Assembly: GCF_002744245.1 (NCBI RefSeq)
Contig: NZ_NKHG01000100.1
Span: 29,899-93,898 of the forward strand
DNA: 64,000 nucleotides
DNA from: Bacillus pumilus
Lineage (GTDB): Bacteria > Bacillota > Bacilli > Bacillales > Bacillaceae
Direction: 5' to 3'
In this document: positions 8,460 through 15,828 of the stretch, piece after piece
How positions within the stretch are numbered: position 1 is the first letter of the stretch
Layout of the letters: the number at the start of each line of letters is the position of its first letter
The notes under the pieces: generated by a model
Database searches by the model: none
What the model was told of the DNA's origin: nothing
What the model saw: only the letters and a program-made list of their open reading frames with translations
Translations under genes and position numbers: made by a program

Positions 8460-8864
8460 TTAAAAATCATGTTCAAAATCGATGTCATATAAATCAACCC
8501 ATTCAACAAAATCAGGCATAGTTTTTGTACTTAAAAAGTGTTGAACAATTCTATATGCTTCTTCTCGACTTACATAACTGCATGATGGTACTTTCATTGG
8601 TTCTCCACCAACCAAATGCTCTATTGTTTCTATTTCAACATCCTTTTTCAAAGGGACTAAATAATCAGGATGTCTCATGATAAAGAATCCATATGGCTCA
8701 TCATAAAAGAAAATAAGCCATTCATCTCCTCCCTCTACCTCAAAACAAGAATCTCCACTTCCTTGTTTCCAATAATCCGCTTCTTTTTCAAAGAAAATTT
8801 TTTTAATAAATTCTTCTCCTGGATTTTCAACTGGTTCTTCAACTGGTCCATTGTATACAATCAT
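8460..8864 (-). CDS. Putative immunity protein, Imm1-like
   Basis: 134 aa, acidic and soluble. The pattern resembles the Imm1 family of polymorphic-toxin immunity proteins: GDEWLIFFYDEPYGFFIM, then YLVPL, and a C-terminal VSREEAYRIVQHFL helix with a downstream aromatic-rich end (WVDLYDIDF). It lies downstream of an LXG toxin gene and a second immunity-like gene and is closed by its own terminator. The family assignment is from pattern memory. It may protect against this LXG toxin or against a toxin of a rival strain. Confidence 0.6.
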   Translation of the reverse strand: MIVYNGPVEEPVENPGEEFIKKIFFEKEADYWKQGSGDSCFEVEGGDEWLIFFYDEPYGFFIMRHPDYLVPLKKDVEIETIEHLVGGEPMKVPSCSYVSREEAYRIVQHFLSTKTMPDFVEWVDLYDIDFEHDF

Positions 8865-8892
8865 GAGTTTTCCTCCCTAGAGAAAGAACGTC

Positions 8893-8930
8893 AAAAAGCA
8901 CCCATTGCCATTTGAGCAAGTAAGTGCTTT
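8893..8930 (-). terminator. Weak hairpin between the two immunity genes
   Basis: AAGCAC/GTGCTT outer stem with an internal GC pairing and five T on the minus strand. It may attenuate read-through from the gene at 8938-9321. Confidence 0.4.
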
Positions 8931-8937
8931 ATATTAA

Positions 8938-9321
8938 TCAATCTACGTATTCTGCTGTACCAATAAACCGTAGTGTGTACTCACCTTTATTTACTGAATT
9001 AACAGCCAAACCGTCTTTCTCATAATTATAATTATAAATTAAAATAATGGTATTATACTTAGAGTTTAATTGGATATCATTAAATTGTTTTATCAATTGA
9101 TCATCATATGAGAAATCAACCAGAAGTTCTTTTATATCATCTTCAGCTTCTGGAATCCAATCCTTTTCAATTAAACTCCTATCATAGTAACCCAGTTTAA
9201 ATTCTTTCTCAAAAACAGATGGAATGCTATCACCATCATCGTTATACATAACTTTTGTGTAATTTTCCACCTCATCAAAATCACTAAAGTTTCCCAACCA
9301 CAAAGAAACATCATTTTTCAT
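8938..9321 (-). CDS. Putative immunity protein, Imm22-like
   Basis: 127 aa, strongly acidic. The opening KNDVSLWLGNFSDFDEVENY and the following YNDDGDSIPSVFEKEF match the pattern I know from Imm22 (former DUF4284) proteins: VS-W-GNF, an EDG-like turn, then a proline-rich step. The C-terminus has two beta strands (NTIILIYNYNY and YTLRFIGTAEY). It starts four bases downstream of the LXG toxin stop, so the two are almost certainly co-translated. This makes it the primary candidate antidote to that toxin. Confidence 0.65.
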   Translation of the reverse strand: MKNDVSLWLGNFSDFDEVENYTKVMYNDDGDSIPSVFEKEFKLGYYDRSLIEKDWIPEAEDDIKELLVDFSYDDQLIKQFNDIQLNSKYNTIILIYNYNYEKDGLAVNSVNKGEYTLRFIGTAEYVD

Positions 9322-9325
9322 TGTA

Positions 9326-10948
9326 TTACCTCCTTAGCCCTTCCGGTAAATCCTGAACTCCATTTTTCATGCGTTTACTCGCCCATTCATTTAACTCTCT
9401 AACAAAACTTTCATAATCAGGAGCATTATCAATAATTTTTAATATTTCATTATGTGCTTTAGTAGAGCCCCGTCCTCCATGCCGTCCAGGAGGATTAACA
9501 AATTCAACATCTTTAGTTAGCGTCCTCAATTCTTTTATGCGATCCATACTCACATCCCACTTTTTAAATTGAGGTGTTCTTGCTACAAGATGCCACTCGT
9601 GGTAGCCTCCTGGTTGTCTGATCCTATCTTCAATTTTACTTCTCAAAGCAGGAACATTCCACGCTTTCTCAAATTCATCGACTGATAATTTATCAAACCA
9701 CTTATTAAATTCTTTATTTCTAACAGAAGGGATATCAGTGCTCTTGCCAGCTCCCTTTACACCCATTTTCCCCTGAAAACCTTTTGCCCCAAACGGTAAA
9801 AGCATTGCAAGTGCAGCATTCATACTGGCCTCTTGTTGTTCTTTCGAGATCTTATTTCCAAACATGTCTCGACCTGTAATCGCTTCGCTGAAGCCATTGG
9901 TCGCGGTGAGACCGTATAAGCCTTTTTGTGATGTTTTCAACGCATCAAAAGACTTTTGTGATGTCTTGTAAATGTCGACTGCTCTGACTGCGGCTGACGT
10001 TGCTTGGGTGGTTTTATAGACGGCTTTCCCGCCTTTGAAAATGCGTCCTGCCCAGCCAACGATTGGGATATAGCCTGCTGCTGCCATGCCGCCTGCGGCG
10101 ACTCTCTGTCCCGCGGTAAGTTCTTCGCCTGTAATTGGATCGACGCCCGTAGCTGCACGTTTTGCATCATTCACACCGGTAAGCTCATTGACAATGTTTC
10201 CCCCATAATCAAGGGCTTTTTCATACCAAGGACGGTTGGCGAGCGCTTCTTGTTCCTTTGCGATCTCACGGGCTTCTTCTTGTTCTTTTTTGATTTTGAG
10301 ATATTCAGCAGTTTGCTTCTCAATATCACTTTTTGCCTTGTAGATTTCACTATCTTGAAATGCTTTTTTGTCAAAATTCATTGGTGAAATGGCTTTTCCG
10401 TCATTTGTCGCATTCATCATTTCTGCGTACAATGCCATTGTAGCTTGTTGCTCTGTCTCTGACAAAGCGTATTCATCTTTTAAATTCTGATCAAGCTCTC
10501 TTAGGTCATTTACTGTCTTTTTTCGCTCGTCTTCCGCATCTGCAATCTTTTCATCAAAGGTTTGGCTATCAAATACCTCCAGAGAAATGAGATCGTCGAT
10601 ATCTTCAAAAATCGTTTTGAGTGCGTTTTTTTGATCCTTCACAATGCTTTTGGCATTTTTGATCCCCATATGTACAGCGTTGTCTAAAAAATGCTCTTCT
10701 ACAAAGGTATCGCCGCCAAAGCTCGTATCATCAAGTGTCCCAGACACACCTTCATGAAAAGCTATTTGCTTATCAATGAAGCTGATAAACATGTCCACAT
10801 TTCCTGCTAGCTCTTTATAGAAACTTTTAATGTTGTCGGCACCTTTTCCAGTGAAATCATCACCAAGGTTTGCCACGCCTTCTAATGCCTTTTTTAAATT
10901 GACCATTTGTTCGCGGAGTTCCTGATAATGTTTCGCTCTTGTATCCAT
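9326..10948 (-). CDS. LXG-domain polymorphic toxin with C-terminal nuclease-like domain
   Basis: 540 aa from ATG 10948. The reading frame continues upstream to encode LDAKALTSAM, the usual first residues of LXG proteins, but without ATG/GTG/TTG. The only candidate start is CTG at 10987, 12 bases after AGGAGG. Residues ~1-215 are the helical LXG export domain, followed by a coiled coil. Then come a hydrophobic glycine-rich pretoxin segment (~280-320) and a ~110-residue C-terminal toxin with HEWHLV, GRHGGRGSTKAHNEI and LNEW motifs. These His-rich motifs suggest a metal-dependent nuclease; the exact toxin class is not recognised. LXG toxins are exported by the type VII (Yuk/Ess) system. A candidate immunity gene follows immediately. 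Confidence 0.85.
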   Translation of the reverse strand: MDTRAKHYQELREQMVNLKKALEGVANLGDDFTGKGADNIKSFYKELAGNVDMFISFIDKQIAFHEGVSGTLDDTSFGGDTFVEEHFLDNAVHMGIKNAKSIVKDQKNALKTIFEDIDDLISLEVFDSQTFDEKIADAEDERKKTVNDLRELDQNLKDEYALSETEQQATMALYAEMMNATNDGKAISPMNFDKKAFQDSEIYKAKSDIEKQTAEYLKIKKEQEEAREIAKEQEALANRPWYEKALDYGGNIVNELTGVNDAKRAATGVDPITGEELTAGQRVAAGGMAAAGYIPIVGWAGRIFKGGKAVYKTTQATSAAVRAVDIYKTSQKSFDALKTSQKGLYGLTATNGFSEAITGRDMFGNKISKEQQEASMNAALAMLLPFGAKGFQGKMGVKGAGKSTDIPSVRNKEFNKWFDKLSVDEFEKAWNVPALRSKIEDRIRQPGGYHEWHLVARTPQFKKWDVSMDRIKELRTLTKDVEFVNPPGRHGGRGSTKAHNEILKIIDNAPDYESFVRELNEWASKRMKNGVQDLPEGLRR

Positions 10949-11066
10949 GGCACTTGTTAGTGCTTTTGCATCAAGTATCTTCCCCAGAAGAAGTCACTCC
11001 CTCCTATTCATTGACAAGGTCAATTTTACCAACACAAAACTTGTCATTAAATAGGAATAAAGATAC

Positions 11067-11100
11067 AAAAACAGCACTCATATGATTCCGAGTGCTGTTG
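11067..11100 (-). terminator. Rho-independent terminator after the ArpU-like gene
   Basis: CAGCACTC/GAGTGCTG stem and TTTTTG on the minus strand, overlapping the end of the coding region. It separates the LXG cassette from upstream transcription. Confidence 0.75.
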
Positions 11101-11461
11101 AAAGATTAAACGTCGCTTGCTTCTTCAATTTATAATACCGGTCTTTCTTCAGACCCAGTTCTTCACACACCTCCAAATCCTTCACCACACGTGATGTCAG
11201 GTATTTCATCCGGATGATGTCTTGCTCAATTTCATCTAGGCTGTTTTCAAGAGCTCTTTCTATCTGACGGACCTTCAGTTCATTTAAAACTTCCTGGTTC
11301 CTGAGAGAAGGGAAAAGGCCTGTTGCACCATTTGCCTCCTGTTCCTTTCTGTTTTCCTCCTTCACCTTCAATGCCCTATAGACCTTAAGCTCCTTGATCA
11401 GAGCATTTCTGACATGCTTCTCGTCGATCGCTGGCAGTAAGGATAATTGTTCAGCTCCCAT
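11078..11461 (-). CDS. ArpU-family late transcriptional regulator
   Basis: 127 aa. It shows the ArpU pattern: a Lys/Glu-rich first half (ALIKELKVYRALKVKEENRKEQ), a central NELKVRQIERALE helix and a sigma-like C-terminal end (YYKLKKQATFNLSTALGII). ArpU-type proteins control late gene expression in Firmicute phages. It occupies the last early-operon position before the cargo and packaging genes, as expected for a switch to late transcription. Its likely target is a promoter upstream of the terminase region. Confidence 0.82.
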   Translation of the reverse strand: MGAEQLSLLPAIDEKHVRNALIKELKVYRALKVKEENRKEQEANGATGLFPSLRNQEVLNELKVRQIERALENSLDEIEQDIIRMKYLTSRVVKDLEVCEELGLKKDRYYKLKKQATFNLSTALGII

Positions 11462-11488
11462 TTCCTCAACCTCCTATAAATAATGAAA

Positions 11489-11524
11489 GACATAGACCAG
11501 GGCAATTTTGCACCGATCTATGTC
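11489..11524 (-). terminator. Hairpin between 11535 gene and ArpU-like gene
   Basis: GACATAGA/TCTATGTC outer stem with an inner GGTGC/GC pairing, followed by TTTCATTATTT on the minus strand. It may terminate or attenuate transcription ahead of arpU. Confidence 0.55.
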
Positions 11525-11534
11525 GTATGATTTA

Positions 11535-11768
11535 TTAATTCGCTACCTCTTTGAGATCAATCAACATTTGTTCCAAGAAAGGAATATGATCTTTACCCGC
11601 AATAAAAGCGACATCTTCATCATCCATTCTCACAATAATCTCAATACATTTTGCGATGGGGTAAACCTCGTAATTCATTATTGATGGCATGTGCGGCTTA
11701 TCAATAATGTTCTCGCTCAAGTAATGGTTTCCTATACGCTCTAAGTGGCTGTATTTTTCTTTATTCAT
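11535..11768 (-). CDS. Phage hypothetical protein
   Basis: 77 aa, soluble. It contains a YPIAKCIEIIVRMDDEDVAFIAG strand-turn-strand region and an amphipathic C-terminal helix (FLEQMLIDLKEV). Its ATG overlaps the stop of the upstream gene by 4 bp, so the two are coupled. No family recognised. Confidence 0.65.
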   Translation of the reverse strand: MNKEKYSHLERIGNHYLSENIIDKPHMPSIMNYEVYPIAKCIEIIVRMDDEDVAFIAGKDHIPFLEQMLIDLKEVAN

Positions 11769-12121
11769 TCCACTACCTCATCTTGTGGATACATAGCAGC
11801 TTCAACCTTTGCTAAGATTCCCTTTTCAATTTTGTTCAAATCATGCCCGTTCATTTCAGTAAAAATAATGTTGTCCTTGATGGCTGCTAGTTCTGATCTA
11901 TCAAGCATAAGTTCTTCAATTAAAATCCACTCACCCATTTTTATAAATGCAACAATACAGTCCGCTTGATAAACATGTGATTCTACATCAATGTTATTTG
12001 TAATATCGTACAAGTCTGTATTTTCTCTTTTTGATGCCGTAAAGATCACATCAAGCAAACTTTCATTACCTTCTTTTATGATTTTCTTTGATAACTTGAA
12101 ATGAAACTGTTCTTTAATCAT
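11765..12121 (-). CDS. Phage hypothetical protein
   Basis: 118 aa from ATG 12121, which follows AAGGGGTGAG; a GTG at 12130 overlaps that ribosome site and is unlikely. The protein is soluble and acidic, with no recognisable motif. Hydrophobic strands (YQADCIVAFIKMGEWILIEEL) suggest a small alpha/beta fold. It is coupled to the next gene. Confidence 0.65.
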   Translation of the reverse strand: MIKEQFHFKLSKKIIKEGNESLLDVIFTASKRENTDLYDITNNIDVESHVYQADCIVAFIKMGEWILIEELMLDRSELAAIKDNIIFTEMNGHDLNKIEKGILAKVEAAMYPQDEVVE

Positions 12122-12148
12122 TCTACTCACCCCTTATGATTGCGTGAT

Positions 12149-12481
12149 CTACAATAGATCAGGATTTTGATAGATGTTTCCGATGACCTCAAAAGTCTTT
12201 CCACAAAACAGATAATTACGAAGTGGATGAGTTCGTAGGTCTCCTAAGTAACCAATTACGCAAAAACATCCATCATCAAAGACAATTTGTGCTGAGTTCT
12301 TTTGGTCATCAACTACAATATCCCCCTCATAAATCTCAACACCGTTTTTATCCTTTAATCCGGTGTACTGCATATAATCACCATGTTTATCAGCGAAAAT
12401 TTCATTGACATCACCATCAAATGTTGGTGCCATCATGCCAATTCGACTTCCATACCAACCTCTAAACTTGATTTCTCTCAT
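12149..12481 (-). CDS. YopX family protein
   Basis: 110 aa from ATG 12481, the classic YopX opening MREIKFRGW. An upstream extension to 12544 lacks support. The family hallmarks follow: QYTGLKDKNGVEIYEGDIV in the centre and a closing FEVIGNIYQNPDLL. YopX proteins are widespread in Firmicute phages and their biochemical role is unknown. Confidence 0.88.
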   Translation of the reverse strand: MREIKFRGWYGSRIGMMAPTFDGDVNEIFADKHGDYMQYTGLKDKNGVEIYEGDIVVDDQKNSAQIVFDDGCFCVIGYLGDLRTHPLRNYLFCGKTFEVIGNIYQNPDLL

Positions 12482-12500
12482 TCCGTTTCCCCCTAATCCG

Positions 12501-13205
12501 CTAGGCTGTTTTGATTCCGTTAAAGATAGGTCTCCATCCCTCAATAAAGCTCATAGCCTCTTCAAAGTCTTTTTGGAGGATGTTTGGATAAGCATTCACC
12601 CTGTAAGCGTCTTTTAAATTCTTCCATAACGCCGAGTAGAGTCTTCTCGTATTTTCATAGATTGATTTATCGACCATATCCTCGTTCCATAGCTTATGCA
12701 CTCGTTTGTTAACAGCATTTTTCATGGCTTGTTGTTGTGAATAATCAAGGGTTATTTTTTTATCAATATCGTCACGAAGCTGCTTTATATCTTCTTTCAT
12801 TCCGTCTACATCTTCATTCAATTGAATCGTTAACTTCATGCTTGCAAGTAGGCTTTCTTTATCACTCATAGCTTTTGGTCGTTCCTGTGACTGGATGTAT
12901 TCTTTCATTCGCTTAAACTCTTGAATGAATCTAATTTTTGTTTGAACAGCTTCTTTCGTGTTGTAGCTGAATACGATCAATGTAAATGCTTCTTCGGTTA
13001 AGTCGTATTTTTTCTGTGTGCGGTTGAATTTGTCTTTGTATGAGGTGCGCTGAAAATTCAGCGCACTGAATTCTTCCCCTGCATAATCTATTTGCTTTTC
13101 AATATCCGCTGTTACATTTTTATGTTCTTTTCCGAACATCTCAGCGATCGTCACGCTGTCTGTTACCACTTCATTTTCTTTTACAAATACTAGTTGCTTT
13201 TCCAC
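12501..13205 (-). CDS. Rha-family phage regulatory protein with ORF6C domain
   Basis: 234 aa. Residues 1-100 form a Rha domain: VTDSVTIAEMFGKEHKNVTADIEK, then NFQRTSYKDKFNRTQ and YDLTEEAFTLIVF. The second half, after a linker around 110, is ORF6C-like, with Lys-rich helices (QQQAMKNAVNKRVHKLW) and a Trp/Tyr-rich end. Rha proteins interfere with lytic growth in some hosts, and ORF6C/AntA-AntB-type proteins act as antirepressors. It reads in the early operon. Confidence 0.87.
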   Translation of the reverse strand: MEKQLVFVKENEVVTDSVTIAEMFGKEHKNVTADIEKQIDYAGEEFSALNFQRTSYKDKFNRTQKKYDLTEEAFTLIVFSYNTKEAVQTKIRFIQEFKRMKEYIQSQERPKAMSDKESLLASMKLTIQLNEDVDGMKEDIKQLRDDIDKKITLDYSQQQAMKNAVNKRVHKLWNEDMVDKSIYENTRRLYSALWKNLKDAYRVNAYPNILQKDFEEAMSFIEGWRPIFNGIKTA

Positions 13206-13240
13206 TCGTATTTCCTCCTTGTTATTTCTAGTGATGTGTT

Positions 13241-13327
13241 TTATTGCATCAACCCAGCGACCACGATGATCGCAATGATAGCCAGCAGAGTTAAGATGAC
13301 AGGACCGTTTGACTCATGCTTCTCCAT
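13241..13327 (-). CDS. 28-residue single-pass membrane peptide
   Basis: ATG at 13327 shares its A with the TGA of the upstream gene, and AGGGGG lies eight bases ahead. The peptide has a charged N-terminus (MEKHESNGP) and an 18-residue hydrophobic helix (VILTLLAIIAIIVVAGLM). Family unknown. The size and make-up resemble small phage membrane modulators or pinholin-like peptides, but its place in the early operon argues against a lysis role. Confidence 0.65.
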   Translation of the reverse strand: MEKHESNGPVILTLLAIIAIIVVAGLMQ

Positions 13328-13539
13328 CAATAATCCCCCTGCAAATCTTGTATATTGCCTTGATAAAACGTGTTTTGCTTAATGACTTCAAAAATAATTG
13401 GCCGTTCTCCTAAGTGAGTACAAGATCCATACATATCAATTAATGCGTTTCGCATTTCGTCTTCACTAGGATAGTGATCCCATCCTCCCAAAAGTCTTAT
13501 GCCTTGTACGTTTAAATAAAAAATGCTTCTCAGTTTCAT
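13327..13539 (-). CDS. Phage hypothetical protein
   Basis: 70 aa from ATG 13539, eight bases after AGAGGAAG; an upstream ATG at 13563 has no ribosome site. It contains a predicted strand start (RSIFYLNVQGIRLLGGW) followed by an acidic helix and a C-terminal IFEVIKQNTFYQG. It overlaps the membrane-peptide start (TGATG), so the two are coupled. Not recognised. Confidence 0.6.
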   Translation of the reverse strand: MKLRSIFYLNVQGIRLLGGWDHYPSEDEMRNALIDMYGSCTHLGERPIIFEVIKQNTFYQGNIQDLQGDY

Positions 13540-13602
13540 AATGATCTTCCTCTCTTTTTTCATTCTGCTTGCTTGGCCTTATGATCAAATCGGGGGCGCA
13601 GC

Positions 13603-13827
13603 TCATGCCACGCTTTCCCAAGGTAACCGGTCAACCTTTTTCATACTTCCGGCACAGCCGATTTTCCCTAGATTCCGGCGTGCTGCTTGATAGGTAGGGT
13701 ACGTGTCATGCTCACTCCATTTATCATCTGTTAGCATCTCAGATCGCCAATAGGCAACGTATCCGCTCGCTGTATTGACGATACAAAATTCAGCAAATGG
13801 TGATTTCGAATACCAGATTTCTTTCAT
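13603..13827 (-). CDS. Phage hypothetical protein
   Basis: 74 aa from ATG 13827, which follows GGAGG. The sequence is rich in Trp/Tyr (IWYSKSPFAEFCIVN, YVAYWRSEM, TYPTYQAARRNLGKIG). This resembles small phage proteins with a double-stranded sheet plus helix, but no named family is recognised. It lies in the early operon next to the XtrA-like gene. Confidence 0.65.
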   Translation of the reverse strand: MKEIWYSKSPFAEFCIVNTASGYVAYWRSEMLTDDKWSEHDTYPTYQAARRNLGKIGCAGSMKKVDRLPWESVA

Positions 13828-13843
13828 TTTCACTGCCTCCATG

Positions 13844-14050
13844 CTATAGATTTATTTTGTGTGAACTTGAGTAATTTAAATTTGTGAATTGGCCGTCACG
13901 TGTAGTGATTTCCGTTTTCCCGTAAATGGGTGCTTCAGCTAAAAACGCTTCGTTGGAATGGCCATCTAGGATGATGACTTTAACTTCTCCTTTTTCAAAA
14001 AGCTGATCAATTGAGATGTTAGAGTCTATATGTTTGTAAGGATTATTCAT
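13844..14050 (-). CDS. XtrA-like phage protein
   Basis: 68 aa from ATG 14050; GGGAGG lies nine bases upstream, and the ATG at 14068 overlaps it. The block GEVKVIILDGHSNEAFLAEAP-YGKTEITT parallels GKIQVIVLDGNVGTAYMMDVP-HGKTIIQT in the XtrA of prophage 2 (53347-53553). XtrA is conserved in PBSX and skin, and its function is unknown. Each prophage therefore carries its own copy. Confidence 0.78.
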   Translation of the reverse strand: MNNPYKHIDSNISIDQLFEKGEVKVIILDGHSNEAFLAEAPIYGKTEITTRDGQFTNLNYSSSHKINL

Positions 14051-14123
14051 GCGCACAAGGCCTCCCATGTTATAATGAATTGTCGGGATTCATTAGAGCC
14101 GGAGCCTTGTGCTTTGGTTCTTT

Positions 14124-14405
14124 TTATTTGTCCTGGAGAGCTTGCAAATCACGTACACACATTCTAAATAGGTGTTCGTCCTTTATGTCTAAGGACAAAT
14201 CGATCAGAGCCTTTAATTCATCTTTAGTGATCGTTACATCCAAGTTTTTAACCCAATGTTTAGGAACAGCCGTATATTTTCCTTTAGTTGTCTTAACTAA
14301 AATCTCACCTTCAGAGATTTTCACGACGTAACCAGATATATGAAACATTCTGCGATCAACTTCACCTAAAGCTTCCACCCAATCGCCTTCTACGATGTTC
14401 CTCAT
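14124..14405 (-). CDS. Phage protein with IDEAL-like C-terminal segment
   Basis: 93 aa from ATG 14405, nine bases after AAGGAG; an upstream extension to 14462 overlaps another gene. The first half is an SH3-like beta barrel (VEGDWVEALGE, GYVVKISEGEILVKTTKG). The end, KALIDLSLDIKDEHLFRMC, resembles the short IDEAL domain found in Bacillus proteins that contact the ComK/Clp network; that assignment is tentative. Its start overlaps the stop of the zinc-ribbon gene. Confidence 0.62.
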   Translation of the reverse strand: MRNIVEGDWVEALGEVDRRMFHISGYVVKISEGEILVKTTKGKYTAVPKHWVKNLDVTITKDELKALIDLSLDIKDEHLFRMCVRDLQALQDK

Positions 14406-14560
14406 TTCCGAAAGCTCCTTCCGCACTTCGAGCAGTAAGGACCATTGAAAACCCGCGTGCAAAATTCCAACTCATAGCCTCGCTCAACTGAAACTATGTT
14501 TCTACACTTGAAGCAAAAGAAGTGTTTATGTTTGAAGAAGAACTTGATTTTATTAATCAT
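14402..14560 (-). CDS. 52-residue zinc-ribbon protein
   Basis: ATG 14560 lies seven bases after GGAGGG and overlaps the preceding stop. The peptide is basic and has two Cys pairs: FCFKC near residue 16-19 and YCSKCG near 43-46, spaced as in a small zinc ribbon. Its TGA overlaps the next ATG. The coupled overlaps on both sides support it as a real gene. A role in nucleic-acid binding is inferred from the fold only. Confidence 0.7.
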   Translation of the reverse strand: MINKIKFFFKHKHFFCFKCRNIVSVERGYELEFCTRVFNGPYCSKCGRSFRK

Positions 14561-14715
14561 CTGACAACCCTCCATCCTTTTTTCTTCCGGCTTATCAACT
14601 CATATTTCTTGAGTGGTTCATAGAGGTGGACGCGCTGTCCATCCTCTTCGCGATAAAGCAAGAACCACCGTTTTGAGCGTTTGCGTGCCACCTTATGCAG
14701 CCCCATCTTCCTCAT
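14557..14715 (-). CDS. Small basic phage protein
   Basis: 52 aa from ATG 14715, which lies inside the 3' end of the preceding gene in another frame. About one residue in three is Lys or Arg (KVARKRSKRW, ISRKKKGWRVV). The start is uncertain because no strong ribosome site is visible; coupling to the upstream stop (about 20 bases away) is likely. Not recognised; nucleic-acid binding is possible from charge. Confidence 0.55.
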   Translation of the reverse strand: MRKMGLHKVARKRSKRWFLLYREEDGQRVHLYEPLKKYELISRKKKGWRVVR

Positions 14716-15391
14716 CTTTTTGATCATCTTTAGGAAGATCGTGTTCATCTGGAACGCTATCATCTGAACCCTTTTCGTCTTCAACTGCTTCTTCAGTATT
14801 TTCTTTTTGTAACGGTTCAGATTCGTTGGCTTGATCCTCTTTCCAATCCCACCATGCTTCAGCAAGCGGAGCAACTGCTGCTCGGTAGTCATTGATCAGA
14901 TCAACGATGGTGCCAGAGGACATCTCAAGCTCTGTAGCCAACTTGCGGTATGATTCACCTTCAATGCGGCGCTTCGCGATCTCTGCCATATTCTCAGGGA
15001 AACCTTCCTGCTCTGGAGCCATGCCTTCAATGATGAATTGATCCACCACTTCACGCTTAATCTCCATCGGTTTTTCTTCAATTTTTGGTTTTTCTGCTGG
15101 TAAGCCCAATTCAGCCTCTAACTGTTCCGGCTCAGGATCAGCTATGTGAACCACGCCGCTCTGGTCTACTTGATAATTTACGATTGGCCGCTCAGTGTGA
15201 GCATTGATTTGAACGTTATAGCGGACAATGTCACTTTCAATCTCTACTTTCACGTCCTTATCAATCATTTCTGCAAGGTTTTGAATTCTGTTACCTAGCT
15301 CCTTTGTTGGCACTTCCAACACTAATTCTGTAATCCCTTTAGGCTTGTGATTCATTTTTTTAACTTTTCCATTGAAATTTATAAAAGACAT
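14693..15391 (-). CDS. Phage hypothetical protein with predicted helix-turn-helix segment
   Basis: 232 aa. The N-terminal ~75 residues are alternating strands with Asn/His (VRYNVQINAHTERPIVNYQV). The middle contains AEIAKRRIEGESYRKLATEL followed by EMSSGTIVDLINDYR, which reads as a helix-turn-helix. The C-terminal 50 residues are highly acidic and disordered. No named family recognised. It overlaps RusA by 13 bp, so it may act with recombination or DNA metabolism genes. Confidence 0.65.
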   Translation of the reverse strand: MSFINFNGKVKKMNHKPKGITELVLEVPTKELGNRIQNLAEMIDKDVKVEIESDIVRYNVQINAHTERPIVNYQVDQSGVVHIADPEPEQLEAELGLPAEKPKIEEKPMEIKREVVDQFIIEGMAPEQEGFPENMAEIAKRRIEGESYRKLATELEMSSGTIVDLINDYRAAVAPLAEAWWDWKEDQANESEPLQKENTEEAVEDEKGSDDSVPDEHDLPKDDQKDEEDGAA

Positions 15392-15828
15392 ATTTGTTCC
15401 TCCTCATGGGTTGGTGTAAGAGTAGATACTTCGACTTCAATTCTTGGTGTGCTGCTGTAAAACTTGCTTACATGCAGATCAACAATTTGACTATCATCCT
15501 GCCAAATTACTTTATTCAAGCCATCTTTTATTCCTTTGATGTAGTTATCAACATCCGGCTTCTTAGCAGGTCTCAACTCACCTTTTTCAGCTTCCGCGGC
15601 TTTTTTCTTGCTGAAGCTTTTCAATAATGATTTATAGACTTTCACTTTCAATTCAAGTGGACCTGTGAGGAGCTGTTCAGGACGATGATCACTTGCAGCC
15701 AGCTTTACATAAGATTTAAAGTCTCTTGATTTTTTGGGATCATACAGCCTTGTCGTGCCATTTACACTCGTAGCCCGCGGTCTTCCTTGTGCAACAGGTT
15801 CTGCGTAAATGGTGAATGCTATTTTCAT
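15379..15828 (-). CDS. RusA-family Holliday junction resolvase
   Basis: 149 aa. The RusA signature is clear: YAEPVAQGRPRAT near the start, the acidic catalytic region KKPDVDNYIKGIKDGLN near residue 90, then WQDDSQIVDLHVSKFY. The conserved Asp residues that bind magnesium are all present. It resolves branched recombination intermediates before packaging. Prophage 2 carries a relative (53546-53938) in which this acidic block is gone. Confidence 0.92.
   Translation of the reverse strand: MKIAFTIYAEPVAQGRPRATSVNGTTRLYDPKKSRDFKSYVKLAASDHRPEQLLTGPLELKVKVYKSLLKSFSKKKAAEAEKGELRPAKKPDVDNYIKGIKDGLNKVIWQDDSQIVDLHVSKFYSSTPRIEVEVSTLTPTHEEEQICLL

Noticed and set aside
10004..10387. 127-aa plus-strand frame opposite the LXG gene
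   Set aside because: Antisense shadow rich in Phe and Cys, typical of reading a Lys/Glu coiled coil backwards.
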